Source: Bordetella sp.
Lineage (GTDB): Bacteria; Pseudomonadota; Gammaproteobacteria; Burkholderiales; Burkholderiaceae_B
Direction of reading: 5' to 3'
Length of the DNA: 13,679 nucleotides
Assembly (NCBI GenBank): GCA_027450125.1
Contig: DAIDKG010000008.1
Location: 1 to 13,679 of the forward strand
In this document: positions 7,109 through 13,286 of the stretch, one piece after another
Layout of the letters: each line of letters begins with the position of its first letter
How positions within the stretch are numbered: the first letter of the stretch is position 1
Translations under genes and position numbers: made by a program
Notes under the pieces: model-generated
The model's database searches: none
What the model saw: only the letters and a program-made list of their open reading frames with translations
Told to the model about the DNA's origin: nothing

Positions 7109-8281
7109 TTAGCGGGTGCGAGGCAGGCGCTGGCGCGCCAGTTCGGCGAAGTAGCGCGCCCCTATGGGCAAGACCGCGTCGTTGAAATCGTAACGGCTGT
7201 TGTGCAGCGGTATGCCGCCTGGCGTGTCCGCCGCGCCGTTGCCCAGGAGCACGAATGCGCCGGGAACTTCCTGCAGGAACCGGCCGAAGTCTTCGGAGGT
7301 CATCATGGGCGCGACGTTCTCGTCCACATTGTCGGGGCCCACTACGGCCCGGGCCGCGCGCACAGCCGTGGCGACGCATTGCGGCCAGTTGATGGTGGGC
7401 ACGAATTCGTGAGTGTATTGCACCTCGCACGCGCAGCCGTGGGCCAGGGAGATGCCCTGGCAGATCTCGCGCATGCGCTTTTCCAGCAGGGCCTGCACGT
7501 GCGGCGCATAGCTGCGCGTGTCGCCCTTGATCTGCACATGCGTGGGGATGGCGTTGCGGATGCCGTCGGTGTGGATCTCGGTGCACGACACCACGGCCGT
7601 GTCGGCCGGATCGACCGAGCGCGCCACGACGGTCTGCAGCGCCAGGATGATTTCCGCTGCGGTCACCAGCGGGTCCGCGGCCATATGCGGACGCGCCGCG
7701 TGGCCGCCCCGGCCCTGGATGCGAATGACGAAGTTGTCTTCGCTGCCCATGATGCCGCCCACGCGCGTGGCGATGCGCCCTGCGGGCATGCCGGGATTGT
7801 TGTGCAGGCCGTAGATCTCGTCCACCGGGAAGCGCTGGAACAGGCCGTCCTCAATCATGGCGCTGGCGCCGCAGCCGTGCTCTTCGGCCGGCTGGAAGAT
7901 AAAGCGCACGGTGCCGTCGAAATCGCGGCTTTGTGTCAGCAGCTTCGCCGCGCCCAACACCATGGCCATGTGGCCGTCGTGTCCGCAGCCGTGCATGCAG
8001 CCGGGGTTTTTCGAGATGTGCGCGCGGCCTTCGGCGGTCTCGGCCATGCCCAGCGCGTCCATGTCGGCGCGCAGGCCGATCGCGCCGGGACCGTCGCCCA
8101 CGCGCAGGCTGGCCACCAAGCCCGTGCCGCCGATACCGCGATGCACCTGCAGGCCCATGAGTTCCAGCGCTGCGGCAACATAGCGCGAGGTCTGGTGTTC
8201 GTTGAAGCCGGTTTCCGGAATCTGGTGCAGATGACGACGCCAGCTCACCAATTGGGTACCCAGTTCGGTGTCAACGTACAT
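7109..8281 (-). CDS. M20D-type amidohydrolase / aminoacylase (hippurate hydrolase-like)
   Basis: Zinc or manganese-dependent amidohydrolase of peptidase family M20, subfamily D, which removes acyl groups from N-acyl amino acids. Starting at the ATG at 8281 the protein has 390 residues, normal for the family. That start is chosen because AAGGA lies at 8292-8288, six bases upstream, and because it gives the usual N-terminus before SWRRHLHQIPE. The longer frame from 8323 adds 14 unconserved residues inside the upstream gene. Metal ligands are seen in HGCGHDGH (97-104: Cys99, His101), PAEE (131-134, with Glu133 as catalytic base and Glu134), His160 in YGLHNNPG and His360 in PLHNSRYDF; His194 in GGHAARPH is the dimer/catalytic histidine. 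The gene overlaps the end of the ammonia-lyase gene by 11 bases, so the two are translationally coupled. YgeY, the M20 partner of YgeX in E. coli, is a different subfamily but a parallel arrangement. Substrate unproven. Confidence 0.92.
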   Translation of the reverse strand: MYVDTELGTQLVSWRRHLHQIPETGFNEHQTSRYVAAALELMGLQVHRGIGGTGLVASLRVGDGPGAIGLRADMDALGMAETAEGRAHISKNPGCMHGCGHDGHMAMVLGAAKLLTQSRDFDGTVRFIFQPAEEHGCGASAMIEDGLFQRFPVDEIYGLHNNPGMPAGRIATRVGGIMGSEDNFVIRIQGRGGHAARPHMAADPLVTAAEIILALQTVVARSVDPADTAVVSCTEIHTDGIRNAIPTHVQIKGDTRSYAPHVQALLEKRMREICQGISLAHGCACEVQYTHEFVPTINWPQCVATAVRAARAVVGPDNVDENVAPMMTSEDFGRFLQEVPGAFVLLGNGAADTPGGIPLHNSRYDFNDAVLPIGARYFAELARQRLPRTR

Positions 8282-9500
8282 GGTTCGTCCTTGAAAATTG
8301 CCGCTGCCGTTGAAGTATCTCATCGGCAGATGTGCCGACCAATTGCTCGAACATGCCGGGCGCGGTGGCGCCCTCGGTGTTGACGATCAGCACGCGCGAT
8401 TGCGCGTCCAGGCCTGCTTGTTCCGATAGCGCCGCATCACCGCGCAAGCGCCGCAAGGCGGCCAGGCCCGCGACGCCGGATTCGCCGGCGACAATGGGAA
8501 TGTCCCGGTCGCTACCCCGGGCCAGCACACGCATGGCCTCGATCGCTTCGTCGTCTTCGATGAGGGTGAAGTGGTCCACGCCGGTTTCCAGAAAGCGCCA
8601 GGCCAGGGGCGATGCTTCGCCGCAGGCCAGACCCGCCATCACCGAATCGACCGATCCGGTGGCCCTGGCCGGGCGCCCCTTTATGGCGCTCTGCATCAGG
8701 CAATCCGCCTGGGCGGGTTCCACCACGATAAAGCGAGGGCGGTTCTCGCCCTGGTGTTCCCAGAAATAGCTGATCAGCCCGGCCGCCATGCCGCCGACGC
8801 CGCCTTGCAGCAGCACGTGTGTGTAGGCGCCGGCCGCGCCGGGCCGAACGGCGGTCTGCTCGACGATCTCGGCGGCAATGGTGCTGTAGCCCTGCATCAC
8901 GTCGCCCGGAATGTCCTGGTAGCCTTCGTACGAGGTGTCGGAGACGACCTGCCAGCCATGTGCGGCGGACAGGCGGGCGGCCTCCTGGACCGACTCGTCG
9001 TAGTTGCCCGCGATGCGCACGATCTGCGCGCCGTACGCGGCGATGGCGCTTTCGCGCTCTTTGCTGACATGTGCGTGCAGCACGATCACGCATTGGCAGC
9101 CGGCATCGCGCGCGGCGGCGGCCAGCCCCCTGCCGTGGTTGCCGTCGGTGGCGCTGACGACGGTGTAGTTCCTGAGCCGGTCGGCATGGCGGCCAGCAAG
9201 CACGCCTTGCGGATCGACGTCTGGATGCAGCCGCAGGATCTGGCGCACCAGCGCCGCGGGCGCGCCCAGGGCCTTGAAGCTGCCCAGCGGCGAACGCGCC
9301 GATTCGTCTTTGACGCTCAAGCGCGCGATCTGCAGCGTGTCGGCCAGGTCCGGCAGGTCGTGCAGGGGGGTGGCGCCGGGCGCGATCTCGCGCCATTGCG
9401 ACAGCCACTGGCGGCTTTGTTGGGCTTTGTCGATGGACAGGATCGCGCGCAGTTCGGCCGGATAGCGCGTGCGCGCGGCGCGCGGATTGGCAATGAGCAT
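8271..9500 (-). CDS. dpaL: 2,3-diaminopropionate ammonia-lyase
   Basis: Fold-type II PLP enzyme (YgeX/DpaL) that converts L- or D-2,3-diaminopropionate to pyruvate and two ammonia; cytoplasmic, usually a dimer. The 409-residue length matches the E. coli enzyme. The Schiff-base lysine is Lys76 in PLGSFKALGA. Asp119 lies in ATDGNHGRG, and Asp188 in SDTSYEGYQDIPGD corresponds to the second acidic residue used for the D-isomer. The phosphate-binding glycine loop is GGVGG at 233-237. The SDTSYEGYxxIP motif separates this family from threonine deaminases and tryptophan synthase beta. The start at 9500 gives the expected N-terminus; the ribosome site (AAAAGA) is modest. The gene follows the M20 carbamoylase by 38 bases and overlaps the next M20 gene by 11 bases. 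Its position between two amidases suggests diaminopropionate is released from an N-substituted form. Confidence 0.94.
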   Translation of the reverse strand: MLIANPRAARTRYPAELRAILSIDKAQQSRQWLSQWREIAPGATPLHDLPDLADTLQIARLSVKDESARSPLGSFKALGAPAALVRQILRLHPDVDPQGVLAGRHADRLRNYTVVSATDGNHGRGLAAAARDAGCQCVIVLHAHVSKERESAIAAYGAQIVRIAGNYDESVQEAARLSAAHGWQVVSDTSYEGYQDIPGDVMQGYSTIAAEIVEQTAVRPGAAGAYTHVLLQGGVGGMAAGLISYFWEHQGENRPRFIVVEPAQADCLMQSAIKGRPARATGSVDSVMAGLACGEASPLAWRFLETGVDHFTLIEDDEAIEAMRVLARGSDRDIPIVAGESGVAGLAALRRLRGDAALSEQAGLDAQSRVLIVNTEGATAPGMFEQLVGTSADEILQRQRQFSRTNHVR

Positions 9501-9538
9501 GAACGTCTTTTCGTGGTTCGAGATGGGAAGAAAGCCGG

Positions 9539-10792
9539 TCAGGTGTGCGCCAGGCGCCGCTGCACGACGTCCAGCAGCACCTGCGCGCCCTGCGCGAGTT
9601 GTTCGTCGTCGGTGTGCTCGCGCGGGTTGTGGCTGATGCCGCCGAGGCTGGGCACGAAGATCATGGCCGCCGGCGCGATGCGCGTGATCATCTGCGCGTC
9701 GTGCCCCGCGCCCGAGGTCATGCGCCGATGCGAGAAGCCCAAGCGCCTGGCCGATGCTTCGATGTCATCGGCCAGGCCGGCGTCGAACACTACGGGCTCG
9801 AAGCGCGCCAGGCGTTCGGTTTCGATCTCGACCCCTTCGCGTTCGGCGATGTGCGCGAGAAAACCGGCCAGGCGCTTTTCCGCCGCTTGCAGGCGCTGTT
9901 CGTCCGGGTCGCGCAGATCCACCGTGAGCGTGGCCTTGCGCGCGATCACATTGATGAGATCGGGCTCCAGGCGCAGCGAGCCGACGGTGGCCAGCGTGGT
10001 GTCGGGCGCAGCGGCGACCACCTCGTCGCGCAGAAAGGCCGCGACGGCGCAGGCGGCATAGCCCGCATCGTGGCGCAGCCGGGTCGGCGTGGTGCCGGCG
10101 TGATTGGCCGTGCCCTGTATGGTGATCTTCTGCCAGGAGATTCCCTGCAGGTTCTCCACCACGCCGATGAGCCGCCCTTCGGCTTCGAGCACCGGGCCCT
10201 GTTCGATGTGCAGTTCCAGATACTCGTGCGGCACGATGGCGCCGGGTTCCATGTCGCCCGCATAGCCGATGCGCGCCAGCTCGTCGCCCAGGCGTGTTCC
10301 ATCCGTGCCTACGGTATCGAGCGCCGCCTGCAGATCCAGCGCGCCTGCATACACCAGCGAACCCATCATGTCCGGCTGAAAGCGCACGCCCTCTTCGTTG
10401 GTGAAGGCGGCCACGACGATGGCGCGTCGGGGCGCGGCGCCCGAGGTGCGATAGGCTCGCGCCACGGCCAGGCCGGCAAGCACGCCATAGCAGCCATCCA
10501 GCGCGCCAGCGTTGCGCACGGTGTCGATGTGCGAGCCGATCATCAGGGGCTGCCCATCGCCTGCGTGCGTGGCGGCGCGCAGGATGCCGAAGACGTTGCC
10601 GATGCGGTCCACGCGCACCTCCAGGCCCAGCTCGCGCATCCACTGCGCCAGCTGGTCGCGGCCCGCCTTGTCGGCGTCGGTCAGCGCGATGCGCGTGCGC
10701 CCGCCCTGCGCGGCGTCGGCGCCGATCTCGCCCAGCAGGCGGATCTGTTCGAGCAGGCGGCCGGCATCGAGGGTGGGCGTGGGGGCTAGCAT
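9539..10792 (-). CDS. M20C-type Zn-dependent hydrolase: N-carbamoyl-amino acid / ureidoglycolate / allantoate amidohydrolase family
   Basis: Amidase of the hydantoinase/carbamoylase family, which cleaves N-carbamoyl-L-amino acids, beta-ureidopropionate, allantoate or similar ureido compounds, releasing CO2 and ammonia. From the ATG at 10792 it has 417 residues, the family norm. That start is chosen because GGGAGA sits at 10803-10798, five bases upstream; the open frame upstream to 10915 adds 41 residues that run through the AT-rich operator region and into the opposing gene. Binuclear metal ligands are visible: His88 (GSHIDT), Asp99 (GALDG), Glu133/Glu134 (TNEEGVRF), His195 (LELHIEQGP) and His388 (GGISHNPRE). 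Other family motifs are NHAGTTPTRLRHDA (230-243) and SGAGHDAQM (360-368). First gene of the operon with the ammonia-lyase, second M20 enzyme and exporter; divergent from the Lrp-type regulator. The exact ureido or amide substrate cannot be decided from sequence. Confidence 0.92.
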   Translation of the reverse strand: MLAPTPTLDAGRLLEQIRLLGEIGADAAQGGRTRIALTDADKAGRDQLAQWMRELGLEVRVDRIGNVFGILRAATHAGDGQPLMIGSHIDTVRNAGALDGCYGVLAGLAVARAYRTSGAAPRRAIVVAAFTNEEGVRFQPDMMGSLVYAGALDLQAALDTVGTDGTRLGDELARIGYAGDMEPGAIVPHEYLELHIEQGPVLEAEGRLIGVVENLQGISWQKITIQGTANHAGTTPTRLRHDAGYAACAVAAFLRDEVVAAAPDTTLATVGSLRLEPDLINVIARKATLTVDLRDPDEQRLQAAEKRLAGFLAHIAEREGVEIETERLARFEPVVFDAGLADDIEASARRLGFSHRRMTSGAGHDAQMITRIAPAAMIFVPSLGGISHNPREHTDDEQLAQGAQVLLDVVQRRLAHT

Positions 10793-10814
10793 AGGTTTCT
10801 CCCGTGGGCGGGTT

Positions 10815-10827
10815 GAAATAATATTTC
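10815..10827 (-). promoter_or_regulatory. 13-base perfect dyad with embedded -10-like TATTAT, in front of the amidase operon
   Basis: GAAAT-AAT-ATTTC is a perfect inverted repeat with a 3-base centre, similar in size and AT content to AsnC/Lrp-family operators (E. coli Lrp consensus is a 15-base AT-centred dyad). On the minus strand it contains TATTAT (10823-10818), a good -10 hexamer for the operon, about 25 bases upstream of the ATG at 10792. Occupancy of the dyad would therefore interfere directly with transcription start. The -35 partner is poor, which would fit an activated promoter. Confidence 0.45.
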
Positions 10828-10837
10828 TCCGCAAGGC

Positions 10838-10888
10838 GAATTTTTTATGAATTAATGGGCTTTGAATTGAATTTTTTATCGATTCATC
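10838..10888 (+). repeat. Two direct repeats of GAATTTTTTAT, 31 bases apart
   Basis: Identical 11-base copies start at 10838 and 10869. The similarity continues: over 20 bases (10838-10857 against 10869-10888) 15 positions agree, with the pattern ATT-N-AT in the second part. A spacing of 31 bases is close to three helical turns, placing both copies on the same DNA face. That is typical for cooperative binding of Lrp-family octamers. The second copy begins 45 bases upstream of the Lrp-type start codon. Confidence 0.6.
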
Positions 10889-10913
10889 ACGATCTTCTCT
10901 ACCGGCGTCCGTC

Positions 10914-11390
10914 ATGAGCTCCGATATCGACCGCTACGACCGTGTGCTGCTGGCCGCGGTGCAGGAAGACGCCCGCATCGCGCAAAGCGAACTGGGCGTG
11001 CGCGCCAACCTGTCCACCGCGGCGGTCAACCGCCGGCTCAAGCTGCTGTCCGGCGCGGGCGTCATCGAACGCTACACGGCCAGCATCAACCCCAAGGCCC
11101 TCGGCTACGACCTGACCCTCATCGTCGAGGTCAAGATGGAGAGCGAGCGCGCAGACCTGCACGACGAAATGCGCAGAAGCTTCGAGGCCTATCCCCAGAT
11201 CCAGCAGTGCTATTACGTGGCGGGCGAGTGCGACTTCGTGCTGATATTTCTGGTGCGCGACATGGCCCAGTACGTGGAGCTCACGCGCAAGCTTTTCCAC
11301 GGCAACAGCAACGTCAAGGCATTCAAGACATTGGTCGCGATGGACCGGATCAAGACGGGGATGAATGTGCCGATCGACGGGGTCGATTAG
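10914..11390 (+). CDS. Lrp/AsnC family transcriptional regulator
   Basis: A 158-residue DNA-binding regulator. An N-terminal helix-turn-helix covers about residues 6-55 (IDRYDRVLLAAVQEDARIA then LSTAAVNRRLKLLSGAGVI), and a C-terminal ligand-binding/oligomerisation RAM domain covers about 66-145 (LTLIVEVKMES, YYVAGECDFVLIFLVRDM, FKTLVAMDRIKTG). The second HTH helix reads STAAVNRRLKLL, close to the Lrp consensus. Members bind amino acids in the RAM domain and wrap DNA as octamers. The gene is divergent from the amidase/diaminopropionate-lyase operon with a 121-base shared control region, so it is the likely local regulator, sensing diaminopropionate or a related amino acid; that ligand is inference. 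The ATG at 10914 is the natural start; no strong ribosome site is visible. The start codon's CATG also forms an ATG on the other strand, which creates a spurious longer start for the divergent gene. Confidence 0.93.
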   Translation: MSSDIDRYDRVLLAAVQEDARIAQSELGVRANLSTAAVNRRLKLLSGAGVIERYTASINPKALGYDLTLIVEVKMESERADLHDEMRRSFEAYPQIQQCYYVAGECDFVLIFLVRDMAQYVELTRKLFHGNSNVKAFKTLVAMDRIKTGMNVPIDGVD

Positions 11391-11410
11391 CCGGTTAGGT
11401 AAGGAGGCGC

Positions 11411-11678
11411 GTGGACCACATGCCAAATTCGATCATCTTTCTGTCATAGTGCCTTCTTTGAAAGAAGGCGTAGAACACGTTCGCACCTGTCCTGGCATCG
11501 GCGTCCTGTTCGGTCGCAAGCATGCCAACATGGACACACATAATCATTTGCTGCGGCTGGGCGATGCGGTTTATCTCGAGGTGATCGCCATCGACGAGAA
11601 CCTACGGTGACTCAAGGCGTGGTGTTCAGATATGCAGCTAAAATCCGGACGCCCGAGGGCATCAAGACGCTGGCCTAG
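11411..11678 (+). pseudogene. Remnant of a glyoxalase-like (VOC superfamily) gene
   Basis: In one frame from about 11422 to 11607 the translation reads KFDHLSVIVPSLKEGVEHV, then GVLFGRKHANMDTHNHLLRL, then GDAVYLEVIAIDENLR. This is the characteristic first third of Glyoxalase-like domain proteins: DH metal motif, GGxHxxxGTHN-like centre and LEvIAiD strand. It stops at TGA 11608. The rest of the usual 200-plus residues is absent. A different frame (11607-11678) continues with VVFRYAAKIRTPEGIKTLA and a stop, plausibly the displaced C-terminal end after an internal deletion. At the front, a strong AAGGAGG (11401-11407) precedes GTG 11411 and ATG 11420, but both of these are one base out of frame with the conserved part, suggesting a single-base deletion around 11423-11428. 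The only in-frame ATG (11365) lies inside the Lrp-type gene. The homology is by recognition only; the C-terminal assignment is weak. Confidence 0.65.
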
Positions 11679-11714
11679 ATAATCGTGCCGAGTGAAATGG
11701 GTTTCTTTTGATGC

Positions 11715-11744
11715 AAAAAAGGCCACTCCGAAGAGCGGCCTTTT
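11715..11744 (-). terminator. Intrinsic terminator (usable in both directions) between the thiolase gene and the VOC remnant
   Basis: AAAAGGCC (11717-11724) pairs with GGCCTTTT (11737-11744), and CTC/GAG extends the stem inside after one mismatch, leaving a CGAA tetraloop. On the minus strand the GC stem is followed by six T (11720-11715), a textbook terminator for the thiolase. On the plus strand four T follow, so it can also stop convergent transcription from the Lrp-type gene. Confidence 0.85.
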
Positions 11745-11746
11745 GC

Positions 11747-11777
11747 TCGGGCTGCAGGCGAACCGCCTGCAGCCCGA
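11747..11777 (-). terminator. 14-base-pair perfect hairpin directly after the thiolase stop
   Basis: TCGGGCTGCAGGCG (11747-11760) and CGCCTGCAGCCCGA (11764-11777) are exact reverse complements around a 3-base loop. The hairpin starts 6 bases after the thiolase stop codon and lies only 2 bases before the T-tailed terminator hairpin, giving a tandem structure. It has no T-run of its own and probably protects the 3' end or reinforces termination. Confidence 0.7.
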
Positions 11778-11783
11778 TCGACA

Positions 11784-12968
11784 TCAAGCGCGCTCGACCG
11801 CCAGCGCCACGCCCATGCCGCCGCCGATGCACAGCGAGGCCAGGCCCTTCTTCGAGCCGCGGCGGTTCATCTCGTGCAGCAAGGTCACAAGGATGCGGCA
11901 GCCCGACGCTCCGATCGGATGGCCGATGGCGATGGCCCCGCCGTTGACGTTGATCTTGCTCGTGTCCCAGTCCATTTCCTTGTTGACGGCGCAGGCCTGC
12001 GCGGCGAAGGCCTCGTTGATTTCCATCAGGTCCAGATCCTGCGCGTTCCATCCCGCCTTCTTCAGGCACAGTTGCGAGGCGGGCACCGGACCCATGCCCA
12101 TGATGGACGGGTCCAGCCCGGCGCTGGCGTAGGCGCGGATCACGGCCAGCGGTTGCAGGCCCAGGCTGGCTGCGCGCTTGGCCGACATCACCATCACCGC
12201 GGCAGCGCCGTCGTTGATGCCCGACGCATTGCCGGCGGTCACCGAGCCGGCCTTGTCGAAGGCGGGACGCAGGCCCGCCAGCACGTCGGCGCTGGTCTTG
12301 CGGTTCACGAACTCGTCGGTGTCGAAGACGATGGGATCGCCCTTCCTCTGCGCAATGCTCAGTGGCAGGATCTCGTCCTTGAATTTGCCGGCGTCCTGGG
12401 CGGCGACGGCCTTTTGCTGGGAGGCCAGCGCCAGCGCATCCTGCATTTCGCGGGAGATGCCGTACTTCTTGGCCACGTTCTCGGCCGTGATGCCCATGTG
12501 GTACTGGTTGTAGACATCCCACAGGCCGTCGACGATCATCGAATCGATCATCTTCCAGTCGCCCATGCGCTGGCCGTCGCGCGAACCCAGCAGCACGTGC
12601 GGCGCGGCGCTCATGTTTTCCTGGCCGCCGGCGATGATGATCTCGGCGTCGCCGCACCGGATTGCCTGCGCCGCCAGCATCACGGCCTTCAGGCCCGAGC
12701 CGCAGACCTTGTTGATGGTCATGGCCGGAACCCCTTGCGGCAGCCCGGACTTGATGACGGCCTGGCGCGCCGGATTCTGGCCCACGCCGGCCGTCAGCAC
12801 CTGGCCCATGATGACTTCGGAAATTGCGTCCCCGGCCACCCCCGTCTTGGCCAGCAGGCCTTGCACCACATGCGCGCCCAGCTCCGCCGCCGGCGTTTTG
12901 GCGATAGTGCCGCCAAACTTGCCAACGGCTGTGCGCTGAGCCGCCACGATCACGATATCGTCGGACAT
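11784..12968 (-). CDS. phaA: Acetyl-CoA C-acetyltransferase (thiolase II)
   Basis: Biosynthetic-type thiolase, condensing two acetyl-CoA to acetoacetyl-CoA (or the reverse) for polyhydroxybutyrate synthesis or acetoacetate metabolism; cytoplasmic tetramer. From the ATG at 12968 the protein has 394 residues. This start is chosen over the ATG at 12983 because AAGGAG lies at 12980-12975, six bases upstream, and because MSDDIVIVAAQRT is the usual N-terminus. The nucleophile is Cys89 in NKVCGSGLKA, with His350 in GHPIGASG and Cys380 in CIGGGMG; Cys89 matches the numbering of the Zoogloea enzyme exactly. NEAFAAQ (318-324) is also present. No phaB or phaC lies in this window; the gene appears monocistronic, bounded by the tandem terminator. 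The symbol could equally be atoB; sequence alone cannot tell. Confidence 0.93.
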   Translation of the reverse strand: MSDDIVIVAAQRTAVGKFGGTIAKTPAAELGAHVVQGLLAKTGVAGDAISEVIMGQVLTAGVGQNPARQAVIKSGLPQGVPAMTINKVCGSGLKAVMLAAQAIRCGDAEIIIAGGQENMSAAPHVLLGSRDGQRMGDWKMIDSMIVDGLWDVYNQYHMGITAENVAKKYGISREMQDALALASQQKAVAAQDAGKFKDEILPLSIAQRKGDPIVFDTDEFVNRKTSADVLAGLRPAFDKAGSVTAGNASGINDGAAAVMVMSAKRAASLGLQPLAVIRAYASAGLDPSIMGMGPVPASQLCLKKAGWNAQDLDLMEINEAFAAQACAVNKEMDWDTSKINVNGGAIAIGHPIGASGCRILVTLLHEMNRRGSKKGLASLCIGGGMGVALAVERA

Positions 12969-13286
12969 GAGAATCTCCTTCATTCTGAGCTGATTGATTT
13001 TCTAATCAAGGCACGGGGTGCGTTGCAGAAAGCCAGCCGGAAGCTCGCGTGTCCGATGAAACCGCCGGCTGCGCACCTACGATACCACCGCGCCGACCGG
13101 CACAAGCGGTACGCCCGGCGCGGGTCGGAACGGTCCAGATGCGAGCCCGGAAAGGTCTCGTTCGGGCAAGCGGCGTCATGTCCGGTGCGATCGCCCTGGT
13201 TTCCCGGAAAAGAACGCGGATAAATGCAGAAGCACTCCAGGCGCGATATTCTCGCCGTGATTCCAGATACAAGATGAAACCTTGAC
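12969..13286. other. Divergent spacer between thiolase and TVP38-family genes
   Basis: This 318-base gap holds the two divergent promoters. I found no convincing -35/-10 pair for either side and no coding frame with family character; the short open frames here overlap one another and look random. The one clear structure is a 6-base dyad TTGATT-TTCT-AATCAA at 12994-13009, about 26 bases upstream of the thiolase start, which is AT-rich in an otherwise GC-rich stretch and could be an operator. Confidence 0.5.
12994..13009 (-). promoter_or_regulatory. 6-base dyad upstream of the thiolase gene, operator-like
   Basis: TTGATT (12994-12999) and AATCAA (13004-13009) are perfect reverse complements with a 4-base centre, in the leader or core promoter of the thiolase gene. 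Size and AT content resemble TetR- or GntR-type operators of fatty-acid or PHB genes. No regulator gene is adjacent to support an assignment. Confidence 0.3.

Larger units (their letters stand above)
10793..10913. promoter_or_regulatory. Divergent promoter/operator region between the amidase operon and the Lrp-type gene
   Basis: This 121-base gap is much richer in A and T than its surroundings, especially 10815-10890. It must carry both divergent promoters. It contains a 13-base dyad and two copies of an 11-base direct repeat, annotated separately, as expected for an Lrp/AsnC-family regulator acting on its own promoter and on the neighbouring operon. Confidence 0.7.

Noticed and set aside
6698..8383. 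Plus-strand open frame of 561 codons opposite the exporter and M20 genes.
   Set aside because: Antisense shadow spanning two real genes; low-complexity His/Arg/Ala/Gly composition and no recognisable domain.
10793..10915. N-terminal extension of the M20 carbamoylase from an ATG at 10915 (41 extra residues).
   Set aside because: It runs through the AT-rich operator region and starts within the CATG of the opposing regulator's start codon; a good ribosome site precedes the ATG at 10792, where family similarity begins.
11874..13223. Plus-strand open frame of 449 codons across the thiolase gene and the following spacer.
   Set aside because: Antisense to a clear thiolase with intact active-site residues; the part beyond the gene has no coding character.
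13049..13285. Possible small 78-residue plus-strand gene just before the TVP38-family gene.
   Set aside because: No ribosome site, very Arg-rich random-looking composition and no recognisable motif; it also ends exactly at the neighbour's start, which is as likely by chance.
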